Assembly: GCA_003427395.1 (NCBI GenBank)
Contig: BFEA01000053.1
Coordinates: forward strand, 4,232,429 to 4,281,906
Direction of reading: 5' to 3'
Length of the DNA: 49,478 nt
Origin: Chara braunii
Lineage: Eukaryota; Streptophyta; Charophyceae; Charales; Characeae
Shown here: piece by piece, positions 46,820-49,478 of the stretch
Position numbering within the stretch: position 1 is the stretch's first letter
How the letters are laid out: every line of letters begins with the position of its first letter
Made by a program: the position numbers and the translations under genes
Notes under the pieces: generated by a model
Seen by the model: the letters and a program-made list of their open reading frames with translations, nothing else
The model's database searches: none
What the model was told of the DNA's origin: nothing

Positions 46820-47040
46820 ATTGTTGCATCCCCCTCTGAAGGCCGACTTACCCTGTCGTGCCTTTGGGGCCTCTGAAGTTTTTTGCAGGCCCCTGTCAGC
46901 ATGGGGCACAACTTTTTGCTATGCCCTTACCGGACCGCGGGTGGCGTTTCACCGGTACCTCCTTGAAATGCCCTCACAAGGGGCATGCATCTTTCTGTGG
47001 CGCCCTTGCAGCAGGCCACCGAAAATCCTGCAGCAGTTTG
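46820..47040 (+). repeat. Left arm of inverted repeat
   Basis: CCCCTCTGAAGGCCGACTTA, CCCTGTCGTGCC and later CACAAGGGGCATGC are reverse-complement matches to blocks at 47840-48110. The two arms flank the composite microsatellites. Confidence 0.6.
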
Positions 47041-47120
47041 TGTCTTCACGTTCACTGGTTGGAGTTCGTCGGCTTGGGGCTTGCTGCTTTGGAGCTCGTT
47101 GGCCTGTCGTGCGAAGGTGA

Positions 47121-47122
<2 letters not shown>

Positions 47123-47185
<63 letters not shown>

Positions 47186-47267
47186 GGCGCGCGGATCGAT
47201 TTTGCCGTTGTGCAAAACGAGAATCTCATTTTGCAGGTTTGTGTTCACGCTCTGTGTGTGTGTCTCC

Positions 47268-47318
<51 letters not shown>

Positions 47319-47443
47319 GCCGCAAAGATCGATTTTGCCATTGTGCAAAAGGAGAATGAATCTTGCTGCCCTCTCGCGGAAGATTCATTCTCATTTTGCA
47401 GTTGTGTGTCCATGCTGGTTGCATGTGTGTGTGTGTGTGCGCG

Positions 47444-47510
<67 letters not shown>
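47123..47510. repeat. Composite microsatellites repeated three times
   Basis: Three consecutive blocks of (GT)n then (GA)n: 47123-47184, 47265-47318 and 47426-47508. The first two are each followed by GATCGATTTTGCC(G/A)TTGTGCAAAA. The third has a (GC)n core (47439-47459) between GT and GA. Confidence 0.95.
47345..47400. repeat. Hairpin with 20-bp arms
   Basis: GCAAAAGGAGAATGAATCTT pairs with AAGATTCATTCTCATTTTGC with one mismatch around a loop of about 15 bp. Confidence 0.85.
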
Positions 47511-47511
<1 letters not shown>

Positions 47512-47692
47512 GGCGAATCCGACAAAGCGTTGCCATGGAGCCGACAAATGCTGACGAAATGTGATTTTTGCCCAGTGTTCTAAGTGAAGGGAATCAACCA
47601 AGCGACGGGAGTAAGCCAAATGCCTCGCCATCTAATTAGTGACACGCATGAGCGGGAGAGAGGAGGAAAAGAGAGGGGAAAAAATAGAAAAC

Positions 47693-47693
<1 letters not shown>

Positions 47694-47758
<65 letters not shown>
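47694..47758. repeat. (CA)n microsatellite
   Basis: About 32 uninterrupted CA repeats. Confidence 0.98.
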
Positions 47759-47760
<2 letters not shown>

Positions 47761-47839
47761 GCACGATAGAAAGATGGGGTCGTCTGCTAATTTCTTGTAT
47801 GCCCTAGTAGCTCCTCTTTCAAGGCCAGGGGAAAGGCCA

Positions 47840-48110
47840 AGAGTGTCAACAATAGCCACAGGGGCATGTTGGAAAGGTGCTCGGTATCGGTAGGGGCATA
47901 TGGGAAATGTTTTTGCTGGTTCTCATCAGAATCCGGTAAGGGTATACTGAAAATTTCGGAGAGGTACCGGTAGGGGCATATGAAACATGCTTCAGGCCCG
48001 AACGACAGTAGGGGTTTTCTGGAAACATCATTCGTTGTCAGAGGGGCGCGACAGGGTAAGTTGGCGGCCAGAGGGGCACACTGGAAATTAATCAAAATTT
48101 CAGGGGCATC
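47840..48110. repeat. Degenerate AGGGGCATATGGAAA array and right inverted arm
   Basis: Eight variants of (T/C/G)AGGGGCATAT-GGAAA occur at 30-45 bp spacing (near 47860, 47892, 47937, 47971, 48010, 48041, 48071, 48101). Parts are the reverse complement of 46820-47040. Confidence 0.75.
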
Positions 48111-48129
48111 TCGAAAAATTTCCCTTATT

Positions 48130-48345
48130 TTAAAGAATTTCGATATGACCCTGAGGCAAGAGATGTGCAGTTTATCACCCTGGATATTATATCGCCCTAG
48201 ATAATATAACGTAGATTTTTTTGCGAAGTTCTTGATTGTTTCCCCTCTGTTTTGCAGGGAGTTTTTTTTTTTTGTTCTTTTCTCTTTTTTCTAGGGACCT
48301 TCCCAGGCCCTTGCCTGCCCAGGCTGCCAGGTCAACCAGTGATAG
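48130..48345 (-). repeat. Dispersed repeat, reverse copy
   Basis: The reverse complement carries GGCTGCC, GGGAAGGTCCC, an A-run, ATAAACTGCACATCTCTTGC and CTCAGGGTCATATCGAAATT, matching 31066-31250 in order. Confidence 0.75.
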
Positions 48346-48491
48346 GGCAGCCCTCGTTGGTAGTCCAGGTTGAAATTATTTATATTTTTCACATACTCTT
48401 TTAGGCAGACCTTTGGTGTCTACCTGCATTTTCTATTGCGAGGGTTTACTCTTTGGCACAAGGCCCTGAAGCAAGCGCATGGCTGCCCTAT

Positions 48492-49169
48492 GTGAAGGTG
48501 GGCCCCTTGAATCTCATTGTGCCCTGAGTTTGGCAATTTTTGCATATCATGGTGGGGGCCAGACAATTGTCGCGCCCCAGTTGGTTACATCCGCCTTGCT
48601 CGTGAGAATCCAAAATATTTGTGAGCCTTCCAAGCTCTTCCAGCAACGTGGTCGAAGCAGGGAGCACCACACGTTTGTGCCTGGGTGGTTGGGCATGCCT
48701 AACCAGTTCGGTCCTAGTCCAGTGTCTTAACGGGCCTAGGCACAGACACTTTGGCTGAGGCTGAATCTGCTGGAAACTCTGTCTCACGTGGGAAGCAAGT
48801 GGAAAATGTGGCCACTTTCCATATAGGAAAGTGAAGGTGGGCCCCTTGAATCTCAATGTGCCCCGAGTTCGTCAATTCTTGCAAATCTTGGTGGGCGCTA
48901 GACAATTGTCGCGCGCCAGTTGGTTACATCCGCCTTGCTCGTGAGAATCCAAAATGTTTGTGAGCCGTCTAGGCTCTTCCAGCAACGTGGTCGACGCAAG
49001 GAGCACCACACGTTTGTGCCTGGGTGGTTGGGCATGCCTAACCAGTTCGGTCCTAGACCAGTGTCTTAACGGGCCTGGGCGCAGACACTTTGGCCGAGAC
49101 TGGATCTACTGGAGACTCCGTCTCACGTGAGAAGCTAGTGGAAAATGTGGCCACTTTCCATATAGGAAA
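48492..49169. repeat. 339-bp tandem duplication
   Basis: GTGAAGGTGGGCCCCTTGAA occurs at 48492 and 48831, and both copies run to CATATAGGAAA. There is exactly 339 bp per unit with no net indel and scattered substitutions. The second copy is joined to unrelated sequence at 49170. Confidence 0.97.
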
Positions 49170-49243
49170 GTGATCGGGCTCGAGTTGGGGATTGGGGGCA
49201 CTTGCACTCTGTGTGTCCGAAATCCGATTCAATGGGGGTTTGG

Positions 49244-49315
49244 AGTTGAACGGTTCAACTCCCGTTGAACCCCCGTTCAACTCCGCGTTATACCCCGTTA
49301 CAACGTGGTACAACT
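49244..49315. repeat. Palindromic GTTGAAC/GTTCAAC cluster
   Basis: AGTTGAACGGTTCAACT (49244-49260) is a near-perfect palindrome. It is followed by CGTTGAACCCCCGTTCAACT and shorter variants of the same word. Confidence 0.8.
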
Positions 49316-49360
49316 CGGCCCGCGGAATTTTTTTTCGCCGCCAAAAAATAACTAAAAAAA

Positions 49361-49415
49361 AATAAAAAAATATGGGGTTGTAGGTTTTTTTCCTCTACAT
49401 CCCCATATTTTTATT
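49361..49415. repeat. AT-rich hairpin
   Basis: AAATAAAAAAATATGGGG...GTAG pairs with CTAC..CCCCATATTTTTATTT with one mismatch and a 2-bp length difference in the A-run. Confidence 0.75.
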
Positions 49416-49478
49416 TGTATTTTTTTGGCATTTAAATTATTTTTAAAAAGACAAACAAAACGAGACTCAAAATACATA

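Overview
This is eukaryotic nuclear DNA, most likely from a streptophyte (charophyte alga or plant). It contains widely spaced exons with GT-AG splice sites and a plant-type diaminopimelate decarboxylase. It also has several Ty3/gypsy chromovirus-like LTR retrotransposons, a decayed LINE, and a nuclear copy of mitochondrial DNA carrying an rps7 gene ending in the plant-mitochondrial RWW tail. Long GA/CT, GT/CA and GC microsatellites and Ns mark it as a draft assembly of a large, repeat-rich genome. Chara is my best guess at genus, but that is inference. No bacterial genes, operons, CRISPR arrays, rRNA or tRNA genes were seen.

Host gene. Two exons on the + strand (1804-1926 and 18980-19069) encode adjacent, highly conserved segments of diaminopimelate decarboxylase, the last enzyme of lysine synthesis. 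They join in phase 0 across a 17 kb intron (1927-18979). That intron holds a partial copy of the upstream exon, a minus-strand gypsy integrase fragment, a decayed plus-strand gypsy element with a solo LTR inside its integrase, a small TTAA-flanked inverted-repeat element and many tandem duplications. An LTR at the window's left edge lies upstream of the first exon. I did not find the first or last exons of the gene.

Mobile-element layers. 19131-27718 is a long, broken Ty3/gypsy element flanked by TATT, starting 61 bp after the second exon. It is interrupted by AT-rich DNA that itself carries a 1.7 kb insertion with a 10-bp flanking repeat. 29193-31069 is a LINE ORF2 endonuclease region broken by a 147-bp TTAA-flanked element and by a 1360-bp solo LTR flanked by AATC. 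33328-41286 is a near-complete Ty3/gypsy chromovirus (LTRs, primer-binding site, gag, protease, RT, RNase H, DD35E integrase, chromodomain, polypurine tract). It is inserted in a mitochondrial-derived group II intron reverse-transcriptase fragment next to rps7. All pol and gag genes here carry stops or frameshifts, so none looks able to make full proteins, although the 33-41 kb element is close.

Non-coding repeats. There is a 53-bp minisatellite of about 25 units (31563-32876), recent tandem duplications of 382, 530 and 339 bp, smaller 27-, 29-, 30-, 41- and 116-bp repeats, and several inverted repeats. Recurrent short motifs (TGCTGACGTGGC, CCATAGC, GAAGATTCATTCTC) link otherwise different LTRs and satellites.

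The most notable results are the giant-intron lysine gene, the precise reconstruction of empty insertion sites by reading frame, a small inverted-repeat element family with TTAA duplications, and the consistent 4-bp target duplications of four LTR insertions.
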